Virus record (IMG/VR): IMGVR_UViG_3300009506_000012
Span: 1-64,000 of that record
Origin: a virus
Strand: one strand, 5' to 3'
Length of the DNA stretch: 64,000 bases
Positions within the stretch are counted from its first letter, which is position 1, and each line of letters starts with the position of its first letter. The notes beneath the pieces were generated by a model. That model was given only the letters and a program-made list of their open reading frames with translations, made no database searches and was not told the DNA's origin. This document shows positions 22,710 to 29,348 of the stretch, one piece after another. Made by a program: the position numbers and the translations under genes.

Positions 22710-23014
22710 TCCAGATCCGGGATATCATTTTCGTGAATGAACATTATGACCGTACCCTGTTCACCTATTGAAATTGCAATTGCAGGATGACAATCACAAT
22801 CGTTAACAGTAGGGTGATCCAAACTGAGCATCAAACAGGAATCATCATGTGCAACATCTACATCTGCATATCCACATACTCGATCTTTCAATACATGCTT
22901 TGCCATATCCTGTACATGAGTTTCAAGAATATAGGAACAAACACCTTCTCCGGACTTGATTCCTTTCTGGACTTCTTCATCAGTATAGATAATGACTTCT
23001 GGTTTATTTTCCAT
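22706..23014 (-). CDS. Acidic hypothetical protein
   Basis: 102 residues, starting at the second of two ATG codons because GAGG is then 4 nt upstream. Contains NDCDCHPAIAISIGEQG and AHDDSCLMLSLDHP; possible metal ligands but no known motif. Unknown. Confidence 0.65.
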   Translation of the reverse strand: MENKPEVIIYTDEEVQKGIKSGEGVCSYILETHVQDMAKHVLKDRVCGYADVDVAHDDSCLMLSLDHPTVNDCDCHPAIAISIGEQGTVIMFIHENDIPDLE

Positions 23015-23039
23015 CATTCCTCTTTTAGTTCGTTTTGCC

Positions 23040-23144
23040 TCATTGCATACGCAGTTTGTGGAAGTCTTGTATTGAGCCTTTCAGGAACCACAAGGATTTC
23101 AGCCTCAATACATAAGTAGGAGCTTTACCAGTTCTTATTCCCAT
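23040..23144 (-). CDS. Possible 34-residue basic micro-protein
   Basis: MGIRTGKAPTYVLRLKSLWF then LKGSIQDFHKLRMQ. It would end in an ATGA overlap with a 9-codon frame that itself runs into the next gene. No clear ribosome site. Region 23,018-23,328 has no larger gene; this and two other tiny frames (27 and 21 codons, 23,100-23,260) are the only candidates seen. Confidence 0.3.
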   Translation of the reverse strand: MGIRTGKAPTYVLRLKSLWFLKGSIQDFHKLRMQ

Positions 23145-23328
23145 TCATCAAAACTGCATTATTCTCCTCACACCACAACTCACGATAGTATGCAATACGC
23201 CATCCCATGTGAATTCAATGTGATCTGTATGTTCTTTTCCAGCATCTTTTACCTACCAATTAGTATACGGACGCTATGTTCAGCCCAAATCCTGCCGAAA
23301 ACAAAAAAATCACCGAATTTTCCGGATT

Positions 23329-23679
23329 CTAGTCGGATTCTTCGGAATTTGCTTGAAAATCGTCAAGTTGTGGCATATAAGCCCAGGCTACCAATTTGCT
23401 TGTATTCTTGGTGGCCAGGTACTTTGCAGCTTCTACGGTTATGATGTGAATTGCTTTGAGGTCCTCTTTAGGGTCATAGAACAGGCCCAAAACGAATTCA
23501 TCAATCATAGTGGCTAACGCATTCATGTCCATATTCCATCGATGATGGTACTTATGGTGTTCGATCAGTGTTCTGTAGCCGTCAAGCTGTTTTTGCAGTT
23601 CAGCCTTTTCATGGCGCAGTAGTGTGAGTTCAGCGAACGCACGTTCAATATCTTCGGTTTCATAGGAATCGCGTGTCAC
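23329..23679 (-). CDS. Helical hypothetical protein, GTG start
   Basis: 116 residues from GTG at 23679 with AAAGGA 7 nt upstream; the earlier in-frame GTG at 23697 is part of palindrome copy 5. N-terminal coiled coil (ERAFAELTLLRHEKAELQKQ). First gene after the strong promoter at 23752-23780, so it heads the long leftward unit that includes the micro-genes. Confidence 0.7.
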   Translation of the reverse strand: MTRDSYETEDIERAFAELTLLRHEKAELQKQLDGYRTLIEHHKYHHRWNMDMNALATMIDEFVLGLFYDPKEDLKAIHIITVEAAKYLATKNTSKLVAWAYMPQLDDFQANSEESD

Positions 23680-23691
23680 TTGATTTCCTTT

Positions 23692-23706
23692 CTCCACATG
23701 GTGGAG
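23692..23706. repeat. Dispersed palindrome, copy 5 (CTCCAC-ATG-GTGGAG)
   Basis: Six-bp arms with a 3-nt loop, ending right before the AAAGGA ribosome site of the 23679 gene; about 40-53 nt into the predicted transcript. Confidence 0.75.
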
Positions 23707-23751
23707 GGGGAGCAGGATGTCTCAGCGTCACCCTGCGTCCCTCCCATTTCA

Positions 23752-23780
23752 GTTATACTCTAACTACTACCAGTTGTCAA
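23752..23780 (-). promoter_or_regulatory. Strong sigma70-type promoter, leftward
   Basis: Minus strand: TTGACA (23780-23775), 17 nt, TATAAC (23757-23752). The spacer carries GGTAGTAG. It starts just past the stop of the 35-residue membrane peptide and drives the 23679 gene and probably the micro-gene run down to about 18.7 kb. Confidence 0.85.
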
Positions 23781-23782
23781 TA

Positions 23783-23890
23783 CTATGGGCAGGTCGCAGC
23801 TACGTGCAGGGTGTACCAGGTCAACAGGAACACCAGTGCCCAAGCCAAGCCGCGTAGGAATTTGTAGAAGTTCTCATTCACACGGTGCAT
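23783..23890 (-). CDS. 35-residue membrane micro-protein
   Basis: MHRVNENFYKFLRGLAWALV then FLLTWYTLHVAATCP: basic N-terminus and one membrane helix (about 13-30). GAGG is 6 nt before the ATG. A 13-bp RNA hairpin (23910-23946) lies in its leader. Function unknown. Confidence 0.6.
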   Translation of the reverse strand: MHRVNENFYKFLRGLAWALVFLLTWYTLHVAATCP

Positions 23891-23909
23891 TGTACCTCTG
23901 AAGTCACAG

Positions 23910-23946
23910 TGCATCCCCCGGCGAAATGTGCATGCCGAGGGACGCA
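23910..23946 (-). other. 13-bp RNA hairpin in leader, fits leftward transcript
   Basis: TGCGTCCCTCGGC (23946-23934 on the minus strand) can pair with GCCGGGGGATGCA (23922-23910) across an 11-nt loop. The two non-Watson-Crick positions are G-U in the leftward RNA but would be A-C mismatches in rightward RNA, so the structure belongs to the leftward transcript. Intergenic 23,891-24,005 has nothing else except a 12-bp palindrome at 23992-24003. Confidence 0.6.
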
Positions 23947-24005
23947 CTTGTGCTATTCAGTTCAGGGGTGCTATGTCAGTATCCAGCAGGGCTAACCGGT
24001 TAGGG

Positions 24006-24986
24006 TTAGAGTTCTACAGTAATGCCAGGCTGACTGGTGATAGCCGTTGCAGCGGCCAAGCGGGTAGCCAGGGAGTCGCTGCCCCACTGAGGCAGACGAA
24101 TGGGCTCCATCAGCATGCCGCCATCGCTACGGCGCATGATGGGCGTGCGGTACGGCCAATCCTTCAGGGTGATTTCGCCGCCAGTGTACAGCGGTACCAT
24201 GTAATCTGCATCAGGTACACCAGCATTGACTTGTACCTCCGCAGTTTCCAGGTTGTCACGCATTTCGCGGTTGACACGAGCAGCCTGCCGGTTGACGAAG
24301 CGGCGCTGTTCGTTCATTTCTTCAGGATTGTCTGCGTTGACCACGGCCATGACCTGCTGGGCACGTTCGATCAGTTTCGGGCCAATAGAAATCGACACAT
24401 TGACATCTTCGCTGAGCATGGCGCTACCAGTCAGGCAGTACCAAAAGATCCAGGGGTTCTCGCTACGCACCGTGAAGGAATCTTCATAGGAGCGTTTGTA
24501 GAGCTTGCCTTGCAGCAAGTCCAGGCGGTTCCAGCCCTCATTGGGGATATCGCGCTGATCGACCGTGAGCGTGTATTTCACGCCTTCGAGTTCGACCGTG
24601 ACAGCATCACGAGCAGGATCATACGCGCTACTCACATATGCCATCGTTCCAGTGCCGAAGGTAGCAAAGAGCTTCTCGACCGGGGCGACCAGGATCAGGT
24701 TGGCGTTGCCGAACACACCACCAGCAACATACTTGGCCACCATCTCCAAGCCGGCCTTGCAAGCCAGGAGGTTGTTGGACAGTGACAGGTCGCGCATCGG
24801 GTCATAGGGGCGATCCGAGTGATAGGCGACCAGGCGGTGGGAATTGCCGTTGGCAGTGGTTTCCAGAAGGACGTTCAAAGCAGTATTGACAGTGGTTTGG
24901 GTGGTTGTGTTTGTATCGGACATAGTATTCTCGACTTCAGCAGCGTTCTCAACAGTAGTAGAAGGTTGGGTCTGTTTCTTAGCCAT
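24006..24986 (-). CDS. Hypothetical protein with disordered N-terminus
   Basis: 326 residues. The first 35 are Thr/Gln/Asn-rich and disordered; the rest is mixed alpha/beta with LSNNLLACKAGLEMVAKYVA and a C-terminal segment rich in Pro and Arg. No family recognised. It starts 6 nt after the stop of the zinc-finger gene upstream, with no clear ribosome site. Its bases look richer in G+C than the micro-gene region. Could be an abundant early or virion-internal protein; speculative. Confidence 0.72.
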   Translation of the reverse strand: MAKKQTQPSTTVENAAEVENTMSDTNTTTQTTVNTALNVLLETTANGNSHRLVAYHSDRPYDPMRDLSLSNNLLACKAGLEMVAKYVAGGVFGNANLILVAPVEKLFATFGTGTMAYVSSAYDPARDAVTVELEGVKYTLTVDQRDIPNEGWNRLDLLQGKLYKRSYEDSFTVRSENPWIFWYCLTGSAMLSEDVNVSISIGPKLIERAQQVMAVVNADNPEEMNEQRRFVNRQAARVNREMRDNLETAEVQVNAGVPDADYMVPLYTGGEITLKDWPYRTPIMRRSDGGMLMEPIRLPQWGSDSLATRLAAATAITSQPGITVEL

Positions 24987-24991
24987 AGTGA

Positions 24992-26428
24992 TTAGAGGGT
25001 TTCAGTGATGCCAAGGCGCTCGAATTCAGCTTCGAACTGGTTTCGCGGCGCTTTGACCTTTTCAGCAACATAGGACAAGAAACGTCCGGGCAGAATTTCA
25101 GGCTTCTGCTTCTTAGCGCCCTGGAAGTCGTGCCGTTCCAGAACATCGATCAGGTTATAGCCTTTATTCTGCTTCTGCACAGAGATGCAGGCATTCAGTA
25201 GTTTGGTTGACCACACAGCGAATGGCAGATGGGCCGTTTCGCTGAATGTCTCGTTATCCCCCAATATCATTTCCCCCGAATCGTTCACGTGAGCATGTTT
25301 CCCAACATACGAGAAATCATGGCTCTCGAAGAACTTATACCGGCTCATCTGATAGTCAAAAACTTCATTCCAGACAGCACGAGTATCTTCTGGGGTCCAA
25401 TCCTTGTACCACTTGTCACCCAGGTCACGTTTCAGGATCCCGTTCAGCTTCCACATGGTGTCGTGCATGAACGAAATTGCAAAGTGATTCTTGTCATCTT
25501 CAGGAATGCGATAGGAGATCGCTCCATCAGTTTCGTACTTGGTTGGCACCCAGATTTCACCCCAGAGCATGCGCTCAAAACGAGTGTTTTCCCGGTCCAG
25601 CCAGTCCTGTGCCCGTTTCTGAACGTTCGCACCCAGATCGGCATTGTGTTCAGCAGCCAGTTCTTGTGCATGGCGCATGTTGTTCATAAGCGCAATTTCT
25701 TCTGCACTGGTCTTGCCGCGCTTGTAGCGGGGATCCAGCTTCAGAACGGCCAGCTGTCCGATCGCGGCGGCCAGGGTCTGATTGAGGGTTTCAATCATGG
25801 CCTCATCGCGGTATGCTTCCGGGATTGCCATCAGTGCGGGCATGCTTTCATCTTGGATGGTTTCAATCAGGTCTTGTTTCTCGCGGATTTCTGCGAAGAA
25901 AGCCTGATCTTCAACAGCCTGGTTGTGAGCTTCTTCAGCCGTGAGCTTCACCGTATTAATGAATTCGCCCAGCACAGCGAATGGATCTTTTGCAGGTTCG
26001 GGTTTTTCAATTTTTGGTGCAGCAGCCTTTTTCTCTGCCTGCTTCTTTGCACAGGCCTGCTCATGTGAGTACAGCCCAATAGCTGATTTGCATGCACGTG
26101 AGCAATATTGACAGATATGCTCTTTCACAACATCCTCTTTCTGCTCTATCACAGTAGTAGCAATAGAGTCATCTAATACACCAACATTAGCTATTGTTTC
26201 TTCAATAGCTTTACGTTTGTTGGCTTTAGTCTTAGGCTTATTAGCCTTAGCGCTGGGCTTGCTAGTGCCCTTATTAGCGCCCTTGTCAGTAACAGGCTCA
26301 TCAATGAGGTCAGGATGCATCTCAAAGTTATGCCATGCAGCCATATCCTCCTGGGACATAGGCCCAGAGAAATCAAAGTCCTGCTTGCAGATGTCACAGT
26401 GGTACAGAAGGTCATTAGTAGTAGTCAT
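24992..26428 (-). CDS. Large protein with two zinc fingers
   Basis: 478 residues. First finger CDICKQDFDFSGPMSQEDMA with WHNFEMH (C11, C14, H32, H38); then a Lys/Ala/Thr-rich linker; second finger CQYCSRACKSAIGLYSHEQA with a further Cys. Residues 150-300 are helical; the C-terminal third has many aromatic residues. The ATG has a near-perfect AAGGAG site. The lysine-rich linker and fingers point to nucleic-acid binding. No family recognised. Confidence 0.72.
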   Translation of the reverse strand: MTTTNDLLYHCDICKQDFDFSGPMSQEDMAAWHNFEMHPDLIDEPVTDKGANKGTSKPSAKANKPKTKANKRKAIEETIANVGVLDDSIATTVIEQKEDVVKEHICQYCSRACKSAIGLYSHEQACAKKQAEKKAAAPKIEKPEPAKDPFAVLGEFINTVKLTAEEAHNQAVEDQAFFAEIREKQDLIETIQDESMPALMAIPEAYRDEAMIETLNQTLAAAIGQLAVLKLDPRYKRGKTSAEEIALMNNMRHAQELAAEHNADLGANVQKRAQDWLDRENTRFERMLWGEIWVPTKYETDGAISYRIPEDDKNHFAISFMHDTMWKLNGILKRDLGDKWYKDWTPEDTRAVWNEVFDYQMSRYKFFESHDFSYVGKHAHVNDSGEMILGDNETFSETAHLPFAVWSTKLLNACISVQKQNKGYNLIDVLERHDFQGAKKQKPEILPGRFLSYVAEKVKAPRNQFEAEFERLGITETL

Positions 26429-26439
26429 GTCATATCTCC

Positions 26440-26646
26440 TTAGATAGACTGGTAAGAAACGATCAGATAATCAATATACGCATCCCATACATGCTGAGGA
26501 AGCGTAGCCCAATATTTCTCTCGTGCAACAACATCGAGCATGAGAGTACGGGCATGGACAAGGCGTACTGCTACAGAGATGGGCACCTCTAGTAGCCGCT
26601 TACTATGCGTGCCGCATAATAAGACTTTATCAGTGGTGTTGGACAT
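26440..26646 (-). CDS. Small hypothetical protein
   Basis: 68 residues, helical, no motif recognised. Preceded by AAGGAGGT, one of the strongest ribosome sites in the window, so probably made in quantity. Confidence 0.68.
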   Translation of the reverse strand: MSNTTDKVLLCGTHSKRLLEVPISVAVRLVHARTLMLDVVAREKYWATLPQHVWDAYIDYLIVSYQSI

Positions 26647-26657
26647 CGAATACCTCC

Positions 26658-27206
26658 TTATTTGGTGTTCTTGTCTTTTTTGGGAGCAGGTGTTTTATCA
26701 GGCTTGCCTGTGCAGTCTGCGTCACACCCATTGTGCTTGTTGTGTACATCGTTGGGGTTGTTATCAGGCTTGCTGTCATTCCCATAGTGATTACCATGGT
26801 CTACATGTACCTTGACCACAGGTGCATCATCATCAGGGACAACGACAATAACAGGATCATCGTCATCATCAGGCACATCGATAGCAGGCGTATCAGGTGT
26901 ATTTTGATGTGTGCGTACTGCTACATCAGTGTCACTACCACAATCACGCATGGTGTCATGCACACCACCAGGGTAGGGGAATACATCAACTGCGATGCAC
27001 AGTAGCACAGGTACATCCTCTTTAGCTGACCATGTAACAATCACATGGCTGGTAGGACGTACACTATTAGGCACATGCACAATGGGTGCATGCACAGAGG
27101 CTGCATCAACAGCAGGGGTCATAGTGCTATTGGACAGCACTACTGCTACAACGGCCAGTATGATGACCAGTAGCGAGGGCAATAGGGCCTTACAATTGTT
27201 GGACAT
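26658..27206 (-). CDS. Exported or membrane-anchored low-complexity protein
   Basis: 182 residues. An N-terminal hydrophobic segment (LLPSLLVIILAVVAVVLS, about 8-25) acts as signal peptide or anchor; AVDAAS at 32-37 is a possible signal-peptidase site. The rest is Asp/Pro/Val-rich (DVPDDDDDPVIVVVPDDD) and then His/Asn/Asp/Lys-rich, with three or four Cys. Probably outside the cytoplasm, perhaps at the cell surface. AAGGAG precedes the ATG. A leader with alternative hairpins lies upstream. Confidence 0.68.
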   Translation of the reverse strand: MSNNCKALLPSLLVIILAVVAVVLSNSTMTPAVDAASVHAPIVHVPNSVRPTSHVIVTWSAKEDVPVLLCIAVDVFPYPGGVHDTMRDCGSDTDVAVRTHQNTPDTPAIDVPDDDDDPVIVVVPDDDAPVVKVHVDHGNHYGNDSKPDNNPNDVHNKHNGCDADCTGKPDKTPAPKKDKNTK

Positions 27207-27241
27207 TAGATATCTCCTTTCTATGTCCTAATAGAGTATGA

Positions 27242-27300
27242 GTGTGCGAATGCACACCTTTATGCTCATCATCTCTAATGATGATGAGCATCAGAGGTGT
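27242..27300 (-). promoter_or_regulatory. Overlapping alternative hairpins in leader
   Basis: Hairpin 1: ATGCTCATCATC (27262-27273) with GATGATGAGCAT (27280-27291), extended by ACACCT/AGGTGT (27254-27259, 27295-27300). Hairpin 2: GTGTGC (27242-27247) with GCACAC (27252-27257). They share 27254-27257, so only one can form fully. No T-run follows either. An attenuator- or RNase-type leader control for the 27206 gene is possible. Confidence 0.55.
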
Positions 27301-27303
27301 TCA

Positions 27304-27489
27304 CTAGCGGGCGCGAACAATCGAAGCGAACACGTTCGAGATACGGACAGCCGCAAGCATCTTTTCAGATCGTTGCGGATCGTTGACAGGCATCTCGTAT
27401 GCCTTGCCTTCCCAATCCAGGCGCAAGCGATGAAGCTCACGCTGTGCCGGGCTCAGGGGAGGGATGTGGGACTTACGGGTCTTATTCAT
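27304..27489 (-). CDS. Small basic hypothetical protein
   Basis: 61 residues from ATG at 27489 (GGAGG 9 nt upstream). Basic N-terminus, PPLSPAQRELHRLRL, C-terminus helical and basic; possibly nucleic-acid binding. The first leftward gene at the divergence point. A GC-rich hairpin (27507-27524, with a U-G pair only in leftward RNA) lies just before its ribosome site. Confidence 0.65.
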   Translation of the reverse strand: MNKTRKSHIPPLSPAQRELHRLRLDWEGKAYEMPVNDPQRSEKMLAAVRISNVFASIVRAR

Positions 27490-27506
27490 GGGGTTACTCC
27501 TCCGCC

Positions 27507-27524
27507 CCCGCCCTATAGGACGGG
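27507..27524 (-). other. GC-rich leader hairpin
   Basis: Leftward RNA CCCGUCC-UAUA-GGGCGGG, 7 bp with one U-G pair; in rightward RNA that pair would be C-A. It lies directly upstream of the GGAGG of the 27489 gene and could expose or protect that site. Confidence 0.5.
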
Positions 27525-27542
27525 AGCATAATAAGAATGAAT

Positions 27543-27574
27543 GGGGTAGGTTCACTTATGGATACTCCTACCCC
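27543..27574. repeat. Inverted repeat GGGGTAGG...CCTACCCC in divergent region
   Basis: Perfect 8-bp arms 16 nt apart (27543-27550, 27567-27574), in the 158-nt gap between the leftward and rightward gene sets. Candidate operator for the divergent promoters. Confidence 0.6.
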
Positions 27575-27613
27575 CTTACTATGCCCCGTCAAAAAGTATG
27601 GCAACTAAAAATG

Positions 27614-27622
27614 TGATATACT
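27614..27622 (+). promoter_or_regulatory. Extended -10 promoter, rightward
   Basis: TGATATACT is a TGn-TATACT extended -10 with no good -35. TACTACC overlaps its right side, the half-site seen in the other promoters. About 25 nt before the 27648 gene. Confidence 0.5.
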
Positions 27623-27647
27623 ACCAATCGGAAGGTGACTACAAAAA

Positions 27648-27980
27648 ATGAGAAAAGCAAAGACTTTAGATCTACCAGTAATTGAGAAATGGGTATATGC
27701 TTATTTCTATGATGGAGAGATACCTGGAACGTGTGAGGAGGCTGAGTCTGGATATCTTTTGGGTGCAAGCACCACGAAGGTAAGGCTTGCGGTTACTCCA
27801 CTTGAGGGGAATTCGAATTTGTTGCATTTCCAAATACTGGGAGTGAGGCAGGGCATTCCTACGTATTGCCGGCTGAAAGATGAAACAGGGACAACGATTG
27901 CACAGGTGACTGAGATCGAAGTTTTCAGAATAGAACCAGGGATATTGAAACCATATGAGATAAATTTCAGAGTGGAATGA
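27648..27980 (+). CDS. Hypothetical protein
   Basis: 110 residues, first gene of the rightward set. Mixed alpha/beta with TYCRLKDETGTTIAQVTEIE; no family recognised. GGAAGG lies about 12 nt before the ATG. Confidence 0.65.
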   Translation: MRKAKTLDLPVIEKWVYAYFYDGEIPGTCEEAESGYLLGASTTKVRLAVTPLEGNSNLLHFQILGVRQGIPTYCRLKDETGTTIAQVTEIEVFRIEPGILKPYEINFRVE

Positions 27981-27991
27981 GGAGGCTGTAT

Positions 27992-28117
27992 ATGAGATTT
28001 CAGGATATTTGGGTGGTAGTGGTACGCGAGGGAAAAGAACTTTTTTGGGCGCTGGTGCGGGCTCTTGTGGCGCTGGCGATTGGGATTGCGATCTTGATTG
28101 TGTTTGGAATGTTCTGA
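27992..28117 (+). CDS. 41-residue membrane micro-protein
   Basis: MRFQDIWVVVVREGKELFWA then one hydrophobic helix LVRALVALAIGIAILIVFGM. GAGGAGG lies 6 nt before the ATG. Next to another small membrane protein; the two could be holin-like, but no lysin is in the window. Confidence 0.68.
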   Translation: MRFQDIWVVVVREGKELFWALVRALVALAIGIAILIVFGMF

Positions 28118-28118
28118 G

Positions 28119-28283
28119 ATGAGAATCAAGATCAAGAGAAAGAATGCGTTTACTGCTCTTACGATTTACAGTTTTGTGATTTTTCCTTTGGTTGCTCTTT
28201 TTTTCAGGCTCAATCCGTATGTAGTATCAGCCGGGTTTCTTTTTCAAGTAATTTTGGGGTTCTTGTATCTTGCATCGGAATAG
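28119..28283 (+). CDS. Two-helix small membrane protein
   Basis: 54 residues from ATG at 28119. Basic start (MRIKIKRKN), then two hydrophobic segments (TALTIYSFVIFPLVALFF and AGFLFQVILGFLYLA). Size and hairpin topology fit a class II holin, but this is inference from shape only. Starts 1 nt after the previous stop. Confidence 0.6.
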   Translation: MRIKIKRKNAFTALTIYSFVIFPLVALFFRLNPYVVSAGFLFQVILGFLYLASE

Positions 28284-28292
28284 GGATTTGAG

Positions 28293-28499
28293 ATGAAATT
28301 GACTGCACCAAAACCCTGTCATCTGGATGACATCACTAGAGAACAGTGGATTGCATTCAAGTGGAAATCGGTCTACGTGCTTGCGGAAACAGCTCCGCTG
28401 ATGTTCTGTATTGGGGAAGCTGATGCTGAAGGCGCCGAACAACGTGGCCGGGATTGGGATATGCTGATGGCTGCACGAAAGAAGATCGTGGATGGATAA
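28293..28499 (+). CDS. Small hypothetical protein
   Basis: 68 residues: CHLDDITREQWIAFKWKSV, then GEADAEGAEQRGRDWDMLMA. Soluble, unknown. Overlaps the next start by 8 nt. Confidence 0.65.
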   Translation: MKLTAPKPCHLDDITREQWIAFKWKSVYVLAETAPLMFCIGEADAEGAEQRGRDWDMLMAARKKIVDG

Positions 28500-28836
28500 A
28501 ATATTTTCTATTCGCAAACATCCAATACGCAAGGTCATTCATGAAGGAAAAGTAATTCATGCCGACTATGGCCCGAGAGATGCCCGCACCTATGGGGAGG
28601 TTACGCTTACCGGAGTTACAGATGATGACCAGTTATCTTTTCCGTTGCAACTGGGAACGCATATTGGGATGCCCCGTATCAAAAGATTTTTGCTAGAATA
28701 TAATGACCAGACATTTACAGTCAGAGTCTTTTTTACGGTAGAAGCTCTTTACATAGACAAAAAAAAGAAAAAATATGAAACGATAGAAATCTATGAATGT
28801 ATCGATTATGACCCATCAGATGAAATTCCATTTTGA
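28492..28836 (+). CDS. Hypothetical protein, beta-rich
   Basis: 114 residues, mostly beta strands, with a KKKKK run at about 92-97 and an acidic end (DYDPSDEIPF). No recognised domain. Confidence 0.65.
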   Translation: MDKIFSIRKHPIRKVIHEGKVIHADYGPRDARTYGEVTLTGVTDDDQLSFPLQLGTHIGMPRIKRFLLEYNDQTFTVRVFFTVEALYIDKKKKKYETIEIYECIDYDPSDEIPF

Positions 28837-28850
28837 AAGGAAACAAAGTC

Positions 28851-29063
28851 ATGGCTAAAACAAAAATGAGAGCGCTAAGTTTGATCCCCATCCGGACCCA
28901 AATGGACACAAATCCCGAAAACGTCAGTGGCAACGTGCGGAAAGATGAAGAAGTTATGGTCACCTCGACCCGCGAAAAAGACGATATTGTTTACGGGAGA
29001 ATCGGGAAAGGCCTGTATGTGATTGTGGAACGTAATGGAGTATCCAACTTCGAACAGGTCTAA
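28851..29063 (+). CDS. Small SH3-like barrel protein
   Basis: 70 residues from ATG at 28851 (AAAGGA 9 nt upstream), preferred to 28833. GNVRKDEEVMVTSTREKDD then IVYGRIGKGLYVIVERNG is the strand pattern of bacterial SH3-like domains (V-G-G-W-V). Possibly a surface or wall-binding decoration protein; uncertain. Confidence 0.6.
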   Translation: MAKTKMRALSLIPIRTQMDTNPENVSGNVRKDEEVMVTSTREKDDIVYGRIGKGLYVIVERNGVSNFEQV

Positions 29064-29082
29064 AATCTGGTAAAATACCTGT

Positions 29083-29184
29083 GGCGCAGGTGGCCACACC
29101 TCCATTACAGACGATGATAGTTTTCACTCCTTTGGTAGCTAACCTTAGTAGCAAATCCTGGAAATCCGATCCCACACCTGCGCC
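29083..29184 (+). ncRNA. Possible structured RNA closed by a 10-bp stem
   Basis: GGCGCAGGTG (29083-29092) pairs perfectly with CACCTGCGCC (29175-29184), enclosing 82 nt that contain no convincing gene; GGTG-GCCA-CACC (29089-29100) is a competing small hairpin. The right arm abuts the -35 box of the promoter at 29185. It could be a small RNA, a 3' end structure of the upstream message, or a protein-binding site. Strand is a guess. Confidence 0.4.
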
Positions 29185-29213
29185 TTGACTTTTTTACTAC
29201 ATAGTAGTATATT
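29185..29213 (+). promoter_or_regulatory. Strong sigma70-type promoter for the packaging/structural region
   Basis: TTGACT (29185-29190), 17 nt, TATATT (29208-29213). The spacer holds TACTAC-ATA-GTAGTA, a perfect inverted repeat. Transcription should start near 29220, exactly at the hairpin that follows. It probably drives the genes from 29349 to the terminase and beyond. Confidence 0.8.
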
Positions 29214-29220
29214 ATTTTCC

Positions 29221-29267
29221 AACACACGTTTGGGTGCCCCCCTCACCCCGGCGTGTGTTTTTTTTTT
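29221..29267 (+). terminator. Intrinsic-terminator-like hairpin at start of late transcript
   Basis: AACACACG (29221-29228) pairs with CGTGTGTT (29252-29259), with an inner GGGTG/CACCC stem (29232-29236, 29244-29248), then ten T residues (29258-29267). It sits immediately after the promoter at 29185-29213, so either it ends upstream transcription or it gates the new transcript and must be passed by antitermination. A lone TATAAT at 29271-29276 follows. The rest of 29,064-29,348 holds no gene. Confidence 0.7.
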
Positions 29268-29348
29268 GTGTATAATAGCCCACAACACTACATAAACAGT
29301 AACCAGAAAAGAGATAACCCGTCATGACACTACAGGAGCGCAATATCA

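Noticed and set aside
23992-24003. CTAACCGGTTAG palindrome as terminator of the 24006 gene
   Set aside because: Only 12 bp with no loop and no T-run; function not supported.
23928-24785. Long rightward frame (285 codons) opposite the 24006-24986 gene
   Set aside because: Opposite strand of a gene that fits the leftward operon; no ribosome site; composition explains the open frame.
25229-26068. Rightward frame of 279 codons opposite the two-zinc-finger gene
   Set aside because: The leftward gene has zinc motifs and a strong AAGGAG site; this frame has neither.
28960-29175. Leftward 71-codon frame with GTG start, antisense to the 28851 gene
   Set aside because: No ribosome site or promoter on that strand, and it covers a well-supported rightward gene.
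29083-29184. tRNA gene, because of an acceptor-like 7-bp GGCGCAG/CTGCGCC stem
   Set aside because: No T arm, anticodon arm or D arm can be drawn in the expected places and the length, 102 nt, is too great; kept only as a structured segment.
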